64,000 bases of DNA, from assembly GCF_000716675.1 (NCBI RefSeq), contig NZ_JNXT01000017.1, forward strand, positions 62,001 through 126,000, read 5' to 3'. The number at the start of each line of letters is the position of its first letter. Within the stretch, counting starts at the first letter, position 1. This DNA is from Streptomyces alboflavus. GTDB taxonomy: Bacteria; Actinomycetota; Actinomycetes; Streptomycetales; Streptomycetaceae. A model generated the notes under the pieces. That model was not told the origin of the DNA and ran no database searches. It was given only the letters and a program-made list of their open reading frames with translations. A program made the position numbers and the translations under genes. Shown here in pieces: positions 50,252-59,032 of the stretch.

Positions 50252-51664
50252 ATGGGGTTGCCGGCGTGGCTGCGGGCCGTGGAGCGGGCGACGCGGCCGT
50301 ACGATCCGGAGTTTGTCGCCGCGATGGAACGGCGGTGGGCCGAGTTGCCCGAGGTCGCCCGGACGCCAGGACAGATCATCGGGCGGCATGGCGTGGGCTG
50401 CGAGGGCACCCATGGTGTCTTCCCCAAGTGCAATCTGAAGTGCACGCCCTGCTACCACTCGCGCGACGCCAACCAGGTCCGGGTCGACGGCCCGCACACG
50501 CGCGAGCAAGTCGCCGCGCAGATGGGCCTGTTGCGCGAACTGCGCGGTCCACGGGCCCATACGCAGCTGATCGGCGGCGAGGTGAGCCTGCTGCCGCCCG
50601 ATGACCACGCCGCGACCCTCGCGATCATGCGGGAGCAGGGGCGGGAGCCGATGAGCTTCACGCACGGCGACTTCGACTACGACTATCTGCGGCGCCTCGC
50701 GCTCGGCCCTGACGGTCGGCGGCGGTTTGCCCGGCTGTCGTTCGCCGCGCACTTCGACAAGTTCATGTACGGCAGGCGCGGCATCGAACGGCCCTCCAGC
50801 GAGCGGGCGTTGAACCCGTACCGGGCCCGGTTCGCCGCGATGTTCGCAAGGCTGCGGCGCGAGCTGGGCGTCCGGTCCTTCCTTGCCCACAACATGACGG
50901 TCACGCCCGGCAATCTGGATGAGGTCGCCGCTGTCATCCGCGACTGCCATGCCATGGGGTACGGCATGTTCTCCTTCCAGCCCGCCGCCTTCCTCGGCGA
51001 CGAGCGGCGCTGGAAGGAGCACTACCGCGAGGCGAGTCCGGACGCGGTGTGGCAGCAGATCGAGCGCGGCGCGGGCAGTCGGCTCGATTACGACGTGTTC
51101 CACAACGGTGACGTGCGCTGCAACCGCACCGCCTACGGCTTCTACGTGGGCAGCCACTGGTTCCCCTTCCTCGACGGCTCCGACCCACGCGACCTTGCCG
51201 TGCGCGATGCGTTTTTCCGCTATCTAGGCAAGGTGAGTTTCACGGGTACCCCGCCCGCGCTGCTCGTGGCGAAGCTGCTGCGGATCGTGGCCCGGCACCC
51301 CACGACGGTGGCCTTCGCGGGGTCGTGGCTGGCCCGCACAGTGCGCCGGGTCGGCCTTGGCCGTCTCCTGCGCCACCGCTTCCGGGTACGGCCGGTCACC
51401 TTCGTGATGCATCTGTTCATGGACGCCGAACAGGTCACCCCTGCCTGGGAGTTGACACAGCGCGGCGAGACCAGCGACGACCCGAAGGTACGCGAGACCC
51501 AGGAACGCCTCGCGGCCTGCCAATACTCCATGGCCCACCCGGAGGACGGCACCCTGGTCCCGGCCTGCGTCCAGCACGCGGTGCTCGACCCGGCCGAAAA
51601 CGCGGCGCTGCGCAAGCTGCTGCCCATCGTCGAAGTCCGCACCACCAGCGCACGGAATTCATGA
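50252..51664 (+). CDS. Radical SAM protein of the organoarsenical operon
   Basis: A 470-residue radical SAM enzyme. The cluster cysteines are in FPKCNLKCTPCYHSRDA (CX3CX2C) at about residues 59-66. LIGGEVSLLPPDDH follows as the SAM-amino contact, with VTPGNLDEV further on. The C-terminal part has extra cysteines (ACQYSMAHPEDGTLVPAC) that could bind a second cluster or metal. It does not look like the ArsS family by motif, yet it is placed to do the same job, attaching a 5'-deoxyadenosyl group to dimethylarsenite. GGAG precedes the ATG. Confidence 0.8.
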   Translation: MGLPAWLRAVERATRPYDPEFVAAMERRWAELPEVARTPGQIIGRHGVGCEGTHGVFPKCNLKCTPCYHSRDANQVRVDGPHTREQVAAQMGLLRELRGPRAHTQLIGGEVSLLPPDDHAATLAIMREQGREPMSFTHGDFDYDYLRRLALGPDGRRRFARLSFAAHFDKFMYGRRGIERPSSERALNPYRARFAAMFARLRRELGVRSFLAHNMTVTPGNLDEVAAVIRDCHAMGYGMFSFQPAAFLGDERRWKEHYREASPDAVWQQIERGAGSRLDYDVFHNGDVRCNRTAYGFYVGSHWFPFLDGSDPRDLAVRDAFFRYLGKVSFTGTPPALLVAKLLRIVARHPTTVAFAGSWLARTVRRVGLGRLLRHRFRVRPVTFVMHLFMDAEQVTPAWELTQRGETSDDPKVRETQERLAACQYSMAHPEDGTLVPACVQHAVLDPAENAALRKLLPIVEVRTTSARNS

Positions 51665-51708
51665 ACGCTCAGGAGCCGGAACACCACGGCCGCAGGGGAG
51701 GAACAGGG

Positions 51709-52497
51709 ATGCGCATCGGCGTCATCACAGGATCAGGCAGCTATGACTGGCCGCACCTGGAGGACGGGCCCCGGCGGACCGTGACCACAGAGCACGGCGC
51801 CGTGACCGTCGCCGAGGGGCGGGTGAAGGGCGTGGAGATCGTGCAGCTGTCCCGGCACGGGGAAGGCCATCTGCGGCTCTCACACCAGGTCGACCACAAG
51901 GCCAACCTCGCCGCGCTGCGGGCGCTGAACGTGGACGCCGTCATCGCGCTCACCGTGTGCGGAGCCGTCGACCGGGCGGCCGCCCCTGGCTCGCTCGTCG
52001 TCTTCGATGACCTGTACTTCCCGTCCAACCGGCTGCCCGACGGCTCCCCTTGCACGTGGTATGACACCCCGGGTGCCGTCGGCCGCGGTCACTGGATCTT
52101 CGACCGGCCGTTCTGCGAACCGCTGCGCCGTGCTCTGATCACTGCCGCGCAGGACAGCGGCGTGCCCGTGGTGGAGAGCGGTGTGTACGGGCATGTGGAC
52201 GGGCCGCGCTTCAACAGCCGGACCGAGATCGCCGCACTCGCCGCGGCCGGGGTCACTGCGGTCAGCCAGACAGCGGGCCCCGAGGTCGTGCTGGCCGGTG
52301 AGGCCGAACTGCCGCTGGCCCTGGTCGGATTCATCACCGACTACGCCAACGGGATCGCGCCGGAGCCCGAACCGGTCGAGGCTCTCCTGGAGCGGATGGC
52401 CGCGAGCAAGCGCATCTTCGCGGACCTGGTGGCAGGAGTGGTGCCTGCCCTCGGTGCGCTGCCTCCGACCGGCCTCGTCCACCGGTTCGGCGCATGA
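51709..52497 (+). CDS. 5'-methylthioadenosine-phosphorylase-like enzyme
   Basis: A 262-residue purine nucleoside phosphorylase family member. Landmarks are RIGVITGSGSYDWP, QLSRHGEGHLRLSHQVDHKANL, VIALTVCGAVDRAAAPGSLV, YGHVDGPRFNSRTEIAAL and the family switch region VSQTAGPEVVLAGEAELP. It normally splits methylthioadenosine with phosphate. In this operon it could split a 5'-deoxy-5'-arsino-adenosine to adenine and an arseno-ribose 1-phosphate. I use the ATG eight bases after GGAGG; an ATG 48 bases upstream overlaps the radical SAM stop and is also possible. Confidence 0.88.
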   Translation: MRIGVITGSGSYDWPHLEDGPRRTVTTEHGAVTVAEGRVKGVEIVQLSRHGEGHLRLSHQVDHKANLAALRALNVDAVIALTVCGAVDRAAAPGSLVVFDDLYFPSNRLPDGSPCTWYDTPGAVGRGHWIFDRPFCEPLRRALITAAQDSGVPVVESGVYGHVDGPRFNSRTEIAALAAAGVTAVSQTAGPEVVLAGEAELPLALVGFITDYANGIAPEPEPVEALLERMAASKRIFADLVAGVVPALGALPPTGLVHRFGA

Positions 52498-53165
52498 GGT
52501 CGGCGAGCACCGCGGCCGTGCTGGTGATGGCCAAGGCCCCGCGGCCGGGCACGGTCAAGACCCGCCTGCACCCCCTGCTCGGCCCGCAGCGGTGCGCCGT
52601 CCTGCAGGCCGCCCTGATCCGCCACACCGTCGAGACGACCACGGCGGCCGGCCTGCACACCTACCTCGCCTACGCCGCTGACGACACCCCGGCCGCGTAC
52701 GACTTGTGTCCTGCCCCGCCCGCCGGGGTGCGGGTTCTCCGCCAGCGCGGCACGGATCTCGGGCAGCGGATGACGGCGGCGGTCGCGGACGTCTTCACCG
52801 ACGGCGCGGGACCGCTCGTGGTGATCGGCACTGACGCGCCGACCCTGACCGGTGACGACCTGTACGCCGCCTTCGAGGCACTCACCGGCGCCGACGTCGT
52901 ACTCGGCCCTGCGCTCGACGGCGGCTACTACCTCGTCGGCATGCACCAGCCACGCCCCGTGCTTTTTGGGATCGACCCGGCCCTGTGGAGCACGGACAAG
53001 GTCCTGGCCGCCACGCTGGCCCAGGCCCGCAGCGTCAGGCTGCACCCCAGCCTGCTCGCGCCGCTGCGGGACCTGGACACCCCTGATGACGCGAGGGCGC
53101 TGCGCGCCGATCCGCTCCTGCCGGCCCGTATCGCGTCCCTGCTCGGCCCGTTGGAGACGGCATGA
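52494..53165 (+). CDS. TIGR04282-type glycosyltransferase (arsenosugar-associated)
   Basis: A 223-residue GT-A-like nucleotidyl/glycosyltransferase. VLVMAKAPRPGTVKTRLHP is the diagnostic start, RQRGTDLGQRMTAAV and VVIGTDAPTLTGDDL supply the nucleotide and metal contacts, and VVLGPALDGGYYLVGM closes the site. Members of this family are named for their co-occurrence with arsenosugar radical SAM genes. ATGA overlaps join it to both neighbours. Confidence 0.9.
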   Translation: MRSASTAAVLVMAKAPRPGTVKTRLHPLLGPQRCAVLQAALIRHTVETTTAAGLHTYLAYAADDTPAAYDLCPAPPAGVRVLRQRGTDLGQRMTAAVADVFTDGAGPLVVIGTDAPTLTGDDLYAAFEALTGADVVLGPALDGGYYLVGMHQPRPVLFGIDPALWSTDKVLAATLAQARSVRLHPSLLAPLRDLDTPDDARALRADPLLPARIASLLGPLETA

Positions 53166-53884
53166 AGGTGTCGATCGTCGTTCCCGTCCTCAACGAGGAA
53201 GCCACCGTACAGACGGCGCTGGCCCGGCTGTGCCGCGACTTCCCCGACTGCGAACTCGTCGTCGTGGACGGCGGCTCCACCGACGCCACCGTCGAACTCG
53301 CCACCCCGCACGCGAAAGTGGTGCACAGCCCGCGCGGCCGGGCGGTGCAGATGAACACCGGGGCCGCGCACTGCACGGGCGAAGTGCTGTGGTTCATCCA
53401 CGCCGACACCCACGTCGCCCCGGACGCCCTCGCTCAGATCCGCGCTGCCCTCGCCGACCCCAAGGTGGTCGGCGGCGGCCTGACGCTGCGCTTCGACCGG
53501 TGCGGCGCGGGCCTGAACTATCTCGCGTACACGTCCAACGCCCGCGCCCGCCGCCTCCACCACATCTTCGGCGACCAAGCCATGTTCATCCGCCGCGACG
53601 TCTTCGACGCCCTCGGCGGCTTCCCCGACCTGGCCATCATGGAGGACCTGGAGATGTCCCGGCGGCTGCACCGCCGCGGCCGCCTGACCGTCCTGCCCGC
53701 CGCCTCCACCGCCTCCGCACGCCGCCTGGTCGCTCACGGCGTATGGCGAATGATCGTCTTCATGCAGTACCTGAAGCTGCTGTACTTCGCGGGCGTCGAC
53801 CCCGAAACCATCCGCCGCCGCTATGCCGCGGGCCCCCGCCTGCCCCGGATCAGACACAGCCGGCCCACACCGGGCCGCCCCTGA
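53162..53884 (+). CDS. TIGR04283-type family-2 glycosyltransferase (arsenosugar-associated)
   Basis: A 240-residue GT-A enzyme. VSIVVPVLNEEATVQTALAR opens the fold, ELVVVDGGSTDATVELA gives the nucleotide site, GRAVQMNTGAAHCTGEVLWF leads to the DxD-like IHADTHVAPDAL, and GDQAMFIRRDVFDALGGFPD follows. This is the family usually found paired with TIGR04282. The two probably act in succession on the arseno-ribose unit. Confidence 0.9.
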   Translation: MKVSIVVPVLNEEATVQTALARLCRDFPDCELVVVDGGSTDATVELATPHAKVVHSPRGRAVQMNTGAAHCTGEVLWFIHADTHVAPDALAQIRAALADPKVVGGGLTLRFDRCGAGLNYLAYTSNARARRLHHIFGDQAMFIRRDVFDALGGFPDLAIMEDLEMSRRLHRRGRLTVLPAASTASARRLVAHGVWRMIVFMQYLKLLYFAGVDPETIRRRYAAGPRLPRIRHSRPTPGRP

Positions 53885-53927
53885 ACACCCCCTCCCCCAC
53901 CCGGACTCACGAAAGACACCTCTGACC

Positions 53928-55604
53928 ATGCGGATCGCAGTGTGCGGCGGCCCCTACGGCAACCCCTACGCTCTTGAGTCGTCTATCGCCGACGCCCGTG
54001 CCCGCGGTGCCGAGCGGATGTTCTGCCTCGGTGACCTCGGTGGCTTCGGCGCCGAAGTGGACGCCCTGTGGCCCCTGTTGACCGACAACGACATCGAGTG
54101 CGTCGCCGGAAACTACGACGTCGCCATCGCCCGCGGTGACACCGACTGCGGCTGCGGCTACCGCGACGCGAAGGACAACGAGTACGCCCAGCTCATCTAC
54201 GACCACACCCTCGCCACAACCAGCCGCGCCTTCGCGTCCTGGATGGGCCGGCTGCCCACCGAGCGCCGCGAGACGATCTCCGGCCGGGACGTACACATGG
54301 TGCACGGCTCCACCCTCGCCCTGAACGACTTCTGGTGGGAGTCCCTGCCCGACGACCAGCACCGGGCTCGCGTGGCTGCCTCCGGGGCGGACGTCGTCCT
54401 GTGCACCCATAGCGGCCTGCCCTGGCAGCGTCGCATCGACGACACCCTCGTCGTCAACGTCGGCGTACTCGGCAAACCCGCCAACGACGGGACACGGGAG
54501 GTCTGGTACGCGCTCCTCGACCTCGACGCCGGACAGGCCACGGCCGAGCTGATCCCGCTCGCGTATGACTGGCAGGCCCAGGCCGCCTCCATGCGTGCGG
54601 CCCGCCTGCCCGGGGTCTTCGTGGAGACGATCGAGACCGGTTGGTGGACGACCTGTCTGGAGATTCTGCCACCGCGTGAACGCTCCCGGGGCCGCTTCCA
54701 CCTCTATCGCTCCACCCACCCCACCGCCTTCCGACCGGCCGACGACGGCTGGGGCGAGGCGAGCGGCCACGCGCTGGAGGGGGACCGGCCGGTGGTGCCG
54801 CTGTTCGGCAGCCCGTACTTCCCTTCCCGGCTGTGGCTGTACACCAATTTCCACTGCAACCTGGCCTGCGACTACTGCGCCGTCGCCTCCTCCCCCAAGG
54901 CAACACCGCGCACCCTGCCCGCCGACACATTCCGTGCCCTCGTCGACGAGGCTGCCGCAAGCGGCTTCACGGAGCTGTACGTCACCGGCGGCGAGCCGTT
55001 CCTCCACCCCGAGATCGTCGCCCTACTCGACCACGCCTCCGCCCAGCTGCCCACCGTCGTCCTGACCAACGCGATGCTGCTGCGCGGCCGTCGCGCGCAC
55101 GGGCTCGCCGCCCTCGCCGACCGCAAGCTCACCGTCCAGACCTCGCTGGACGGCGCCACACCCCACGCCCACGATCTGCACCGCGGCGCCGGGTCCTGGC
55201 AGCGCACGCTCGACGGCATCGGCCACCTCATCGAGATGGGCCTGCCGCCCCGCGTCGCCCTGACCGAAACCCCGGACAACACCACCGAGATCTCCGCCAC
55301 CGCCGCGCTCCTGGGCCAACTCGGCCTCCCGGAGGACCATTTCGCCGTACGTCCGCTGCTACGCCGCGGCTTCTCCGATACCGGCGTCGAGATCGGCGAG
55401 AACACCTCCATCCCCGAACTCACTGTCAGCGCCGACGGCCTCCACTGGCACCCCGCCGGGGCCGACCGCACCACCAGCCCGGACCTGCACCTCGCTCCTG
55501 CTGGAACACCATTGGAGCGGGGCCAGCAGTTGGTGACCGAGCGCTTCTTCACCGCCCGGCTCACTGACGGGAGCCTGCCCCGCCCCGTCCACTGCGCCAT
55601 CTGA
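53928..55604 (+). CDS. Metallophosphoesterase-radical SAM fusion protein
   Basis: A 558-residue two-enzyme fusion. Residues 1-230 are a calcineurin-like phosphoesterase: CLGDLGGFGAEV (GDxxG), VAGNYDVAIARG (GNxD), VHMVHGSTLALND and LCTHSGLPWQR metal ligands. Residues about 300-558 are a radical SAM barrel: NFHCNLACDYCAVASSP (CX3CX2C), YVTGGEPFLHPEI (GGEP) and LTVQTSLDGATPHAHD. It could remove a phosphate (such as a sugar 1-phosphate) and carry out a radical step on the same intermediate. I do not know this fusion as a described enzyme. Confidence 0.85.
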   Translation: MRIAVCGGPYGNPYALESSIADARARGAERMFCLGDLGGFGAEVDALWPLLTDNDIECVAGNYDVAIARGDTDCGCGYRDAKDNEYAQLIYDHTLATTSRAFASWMGRLPTERRETISGRDVHMVHGSTLALNDFWWESLPDDQHRARVAASGADVVLCTHSGLPWQRRIDDTLVVNVGVLGKPANDGTREVWYALLDLDAGQATAELIPLAYDWQAQAASMRAARLPGVFVETIETGWWTTCLEILPPRERSRGRFHLYRSTHPTAFRPADDGWGEASGHALEGDRPVVPLFGSPYFPSRLWLYTNFHCNLACDYCAVASSPKATPRTLPADTFRALVDEAAASGFTELYVTGGEPFLHPEIVALLDHASAQLPTVVLTNAMLLRGRRAHGLAALADRKLTVQTSLDGATPHAHDLHRGAGSWQRTLDGIGHLIEMGLPPRVALTETPDNTTEISATAALLGQLGLPEDHFAVRPLLRRGFSDTGVEIGENTSIPELTVSADGLHWHPAGADRTTSPDLHLAPAGTPLERGQQLVTERFFTARLTDGSLPRPVHCAI

Positions 55605-55637
55605 ACCGCCCGCGCCGCAGCACAGGGAGGAACCCCA

Positions 55638-56804
55638 ATGCCCCGCACCCCGCATGTCGCGATCCTCGGTGCCGGCCCCGTCGGCCTGGACGCCGCACTC
55701 GCCTGCGTCGACGCCGGATGGCCCTTCACCGTCTACGAGGCCGGACAGACGGCCGGAAGCCATGTGCAAGCCTGGGGCCACGTACGGCTGTTCACTCCAT
55801 GGGATCTCAACCTCTCCCAACGGATGCGGGCGCACCTGGGCGAGATTCCCCAGGACGGCAGTTGCCCCACCGGCCACGAACTGGTGAGCCGGCTCCTGCA
55901 CCCGCTGGCCCAGCTCCCCGCGGTGGCAAACCGTTTCCGTCACGGCACCCGCGTCACCGCCATCGCCCGCGCCGGCCTCCTCAAACACGAACAGATCGGC
56001 ACCGAAGCCCGCGCCGCCGCCCCCTTCACCCTGCTCCTCGACACCCCTGACGGCGAGGACACCGCGGAGGCGACCCTCGTCCTGGACTGCACCGGCACCT
56101 ACTCCCACCCCAACACCCTCGGCGACGGCGGCATCCCCTCCCCTGGCGAGCGCACCCTCGGCCACCGCATCACCCGAACCCTCCCCGCCACCGACGACCC
56201 CGGCCGCTGGGCGGGCACCGTCCTGCTCGTCGGCGCCGGCAAGTCCGCCCAGACCGCGGCCCGCGACCTGGGCGCGCTTCCCGACACCCGGCTCGAATGG
56301 GTAGTACGCAACCCGGCCCCCGACTGGGGCGCCATCGAGAACGACACACTCCCCGGCCGCCAGGAACTCGTCGACTCCTCCAAGGAGTTGACCGACGGAG
56401 CCAACCCCCGCGTCACCGTCCACACCGGTGCCCGCGTCCAGGCCCTGCACACCGACGGCGATCACATCCGGGCTCGCCTCACCACCTCCGGCGACCCGCG
56501 CGACGTCCTGGTCGACCACGTCGTCTCGCTCACCGGTTACACCGGCGACCCGGCCCTCTACCGCCAGCTCCAGGTCCACGAGTGCTACGCCACCGGCGCC
56601 CCCATGAACCTCTCCGCCGCCCTGCTCGCCGCCTCCGGAGCAGGCGCCGACTGCCTTACCCAGCCCGCTCCCGGCATCGCGCAACTCCGCACCCCCGAAT
56701 CCGACTTCTACATCCTGGGCGCCAAGTCCTACGGCCGCCTCAACACCTTCCTCCTCCGCACCGGCTACGAACAGGTTGACGCGGTCATCAGCGCCTACAC
56801 CTGA
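55638..56804 (+). CDS. FAD/NAD(P)-dependent monooxygenase-like flavoprotein
   Basis: A 388-residue protein with two Rossmann loops, VAILGAGPVGLDAALA and TVLLVGAGKSAQTAARDL, and the GxWxxxRLFTP-like HVRLFTPWDLNLS segment seen in flavin monooxygenase-like proteins. LVLDCTGTYSHPN and VVSLTGYTGDPAL fit the ATG-type FAD motifs. It may oxidise arsenic or carbon in the final product. It is the last gene of the operon. Confidence 0.82.
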   Translation: MPRTPHVAILGAGPVGLDAALACVDAGWPFTVYEAGQTAGSHVQAWGHVRLFTPWDLNLSQRMRAHLGEIPQDGSCPTGHELVSRLLHPLAQLPAVANRFRHGTRVTAIARAGLLKHEQIGTEARAAAPFTLLLDTPDGEDTAEATLVLDCTGTYSHPNTLGDGGIPSPGERTLGHRITRTLPATDDPGRWAGTVLLVGAGKSAQTAARDLGALPDTRLEWVVRNPAPDWGAIENDTLPGRQELVDSSKELTDGANPRVTVHTGARVQALHTDGDHIRARLTTSGDPRDVLVDHVVSLTGYTGDPALYRQLQVHECYATGAPMNLSAALLAASGAGADCLTQPAPGIAQLRTPESDFYILGAKSYGRLNTFLLRTGYEQVDAVISAYT

Positions 56805-56830
56805 TACTCACTCCCCGTTCGACCGCGAGG

Positions 56831-57415
56831 TCAGCTGCCTCGCTCACGCGCCAGGGCCGCGAGCGCCTGGTCCAGCAGGCAGCTCACGATCTCCTTGCGG
56901 CGCCATGACAGGGTGTCGACGACGAGCTCGGGCGGCACCAGCCGTCGGAATACCGTCTCGTGCCTCGGCCGCCAGGGATCGAGGGTGACCCGCGCCCACC
57001 AGCGCGTCTGGTAGTGACTGGTTGGACCTGCTGGCGCCTGGGGGTCCCAGACATGCTGGCAGGCCAGGTAGCCGTACTCCGTCACCCGGGCGCATGCCTC
57101 CTCGGCGACTTCACGGACCAGGGCCTCGACGGGGCGTTCTCCCGATTCGATCTGGCCGCCGGGGAGATTCCAGAAGCCGTCATCGGTGGCCACGAGGACT
57201 ACAAGTCCCGTGGCCGTGAAGCACAATCCGTACGCCTGGCTGACGAGCCCCTCGGGCGGATACCAGCCCGGCGCCATCAGCGTGAACGTGGCGGGGCGGT
57301 CGACGTCGTCAACAGGCTGCGGCGAGACACGGGAGTCGACGGGTCCACCCGAATCAGCACGGCGAACGTGGCCGCGCCCGCCATCCCCGCCGTTCGCATC
57401 GTCGATCTCAGCCAT
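56831..57415 (-). CDS. NUDIX hydrolase
   Basis: A 194-residue protein. The Nudix box is GGQIESGERPVEALVREVAE followed by E, preceded by GFWNLPGG. About 45 residues of low-complexity, Gly/Asp-rich sequence precede the domain. It hydrolyses a nucleoside diphosphate linked to another moiety; the substrate is unknown. It converges on the flavoprotein gene and may be a sanitising or unrelated function. Confidence 0.9.
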   Translation of the reverse strand: MAEIDDANGGDGGRGHVRRADSGGPVDSRVSPQPVDDVDRPATFTLMAPGWYPPEGLVSQAYGLCFTATGLVVLVATDDGFWNLPGGQIESGERPVEALVREVAEEACARVTEYGYLACQHVWDPQAPAGPTSHYQTRWWARVTLDPWRPRHETVFRRLVPPELVVDTLSWRRKEIVSCLLDQALAALARERGS

Positions 57416-57544
57416 GCCGCTGTCCCTTCGCTCACCTCATAGCCCGCGTCAGGCGGCAAAGTGCTGCCGTCTTACCCGCTGGTACGTATCTGCGCTCACA
57501 TACGTGTACCGCGCACGGCTCCTAGCGTGATCGGCGTCAGCATC

Positions 57545-57568
57545 ATTCGTGCATTCGTGCATTCGTGC
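57545..57568. repeat. Three tandem ATTCGTGC repeats upstream of a Crp operon
   Basis: Three exact 8-bp copies end 16 bases before the ATG of the membrane-protein gene. They could be an operator or a slippage-prone spacer between promoter and start. Confidence 0.55.
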
Positions 57569-57584
57569 AGAAGGGCGCACTGCC

Positions 57585-58061
57585 ATGACCACCGCACACG
57601 CTTCCCCACAGCATCGCGCCGCCACGGCGATTCCGGCCCATGCCATGTTCGGCGCGGCCGGTGGCATCGTCGGCGGCGTCGCCTTCGGCATCATGATGCA
57701 GGTCTGGGACATGATGCCCATGATCGCGATGCTGGTGGACTCCACCTCCACCGCAGTCGCCTGGGTCGTCCACCTGGCGATCTCCGCGTTCGTCGGCATC
57801 ACCTTCGCCCTGCTGGCCGGCCACCGGGCCGCGAAGATGATGCCAGCAGCCGCCTTGGGCCTCGCCTACGGCGCCATCTGGTGGGTGCTCGGCGCTCTGT
57901 GGCTGATGCCCGCCAAGCTCTCCATGCCGGTCTTCGAAGTCAACGAGATGGCGTGGAAGTCCTTCGCCGGACACCTTGTCTACGGCCTGCTCCTGGGCCT
58001 GGCGTACTCCTGCATCCACCAGGTCATGCACCGCGACGGCACCCGCTCCGCCTCGTCATGA
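57585..58061 (+). CDS. Polytopic membrane protein cotranslated with a Crp-type regulator
   Basis: About 158 residues with four hydrophobic helices (MFGAAGGIVGGVAFGIMM, AVAWVVHLAISAFVGITFAL, PAAALGLAYGAIWWVLGAL, FAGHLVYGLLLGLAYSCI). Met-rich loops (QVWDMMPMIAML, MPAKLSMPVFEVNEM) could contact a soft metal. No family recognised. The stop overlaps the Crp-like start. An in-frame GTG 36 bases upstream lies within the tandem repeat. Confidence 0.72.
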   Translation: MTTAHASPQHRAATAIPAHAMFGAAGGIVGGVAFGIMMQVWDMMPMIAMLVDSTSTAVAWVVHLAISAFVGITFALLAGHRAAKMMPAAALGLAYGAIWWVLGALWLMPAKLSMPVFEVNEMAWKSFAGHLVYGLLLGLAYSCIHQVMHRDGTRSASS

Positions 58062-58975
58062 CCACCGCCGACCGGCCGTCCCCACTCCCCCCGGGGATGG
58101 CCGACCCCACTGGAGTGACCGAGGATGTCGCGACGTCAGATGACATCCCCGGTGGCGGGCCCATCCCCTACTGTCTGGTCAACGGCGTCGGCGCGCTCGC
58201 CGAACCCCCTTGGGGTGCCGGGCCGCCGCCCTGGGCGCCGGGACGACGCGAGGAGAGGGCCCGCATGGCCGAGCACGTGGGAGAGGCCGATACAACCTGG
58301 TGCCTGGCCGAGGTCGACATCTTCTGCGACCTGAGCGAGGCAGAGATGGCCGCCATCGCGGACGCGGCTCCGATGAAGAGCTACCGGGCGGGCGAGATGC
58401 TGTACGTGCCGTCCCAGCCGTGCGAGGTGCTGTTCATCCTCAAACGCGGTCGCGTCCGCGTCTTCCGGGTCTCCGCCGACGGCCGCGCCCTAACCACCGC
58501 GATCATCGCTCCGGGCACCATCTTCGGTGAGATGGTGCTGCTCGGGCAGCGGATGTACGGCAACTACGCGGAGGCCCTCGACGACGTGACCGTGTGTGTG
58601 ATGAGCCGCGACGAAGTTGACCGGCTCCTGCTCACCGACCCGCGCATCGCGGTGAGGATCACCGCGATCCTCGGCCGCCGTCTCGCCGACCTTGAACAGC
58701 GCCTGTCCGACAGCGTGTTCAAGTCCGCCGCACAGCGGGTCGCCACCACTCTGATCACCCTGACGCCTTCAGAGGCCCCGCCGCGCGCCCTGCGCCCGAT
58801 GAGCGGGCACCCACAGATCTCCCTCACCCACGAGCAGCTGGCCACCCTCGCGGGGACCTCGCGCGAGACAGCCACCAAAGCGCTGCGCGACTTCGCCGAC
58901 CGTGGCCTGCTGCGGCTCGGACGCGGCAAGGTCACCGTCCTCGAGCGGGACCGCCTGCGCGACGAGGCCGGTTGA
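58058..58975 (+). CDS. Crp/Fnr-family regulator, possibly with extended N-terminus
   Basis: A 305-residue reading from the overlapping ATG. The beta-roll covers about 85-200 (MLYVPSQPCEVLFILKRGRV, IIAPGTIFGEMVLLGQRMYG) and the winged helix covers about 250-300 (SLTHEQLATLAGTSRETATK, ALRDFADRGLL). The first 70 residues are Pro/Gly-rich; an internal ATG after GGAG would give a normal 236-residue Crp protein. Residues for cAMP are not obviously kept. It is probably a metal/redox-region regulator. Confidence 0.85.
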   Translation: MTTADRPSPLPPGMADPTGVTEDVATSDDIPGGGPIPYCLVNGVGALAEPPWGAGPPPWAPGRREERARMAEHVGEADTTWCLAEVDIFCDLSEAEMAAIADAAPMKSYRAGEMLYVPSQPCEVLFILKRGRVRVFRVSADGRALTTAIIAPGTIFGEMVLLGQRMYGNYAEALDDVTVCVMSRDEVDRLLLTDPRIAVRITAILGRRLADLEQRLSDSVFKSAAQRVATTLITLTPSEAPPRALRPMSGHPQISLTHEQLATLAGTSRETATKALRDFADRGLLRLGRGKVTVLERDRLRDEAG

Positions 58976-59032
58976 CGGTGCTCACCAGGAGCGGCGTCTG
59001 CCGGCTGGCGCACAGATCCGTCCATAGGCCGG

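Noticed and set aside
50252..51664. Calling the radical SAM gene arsS
   Set aside because: It lacks the ArsS-family sequence features I know. Only context supports that role, so I leave it unnamed.
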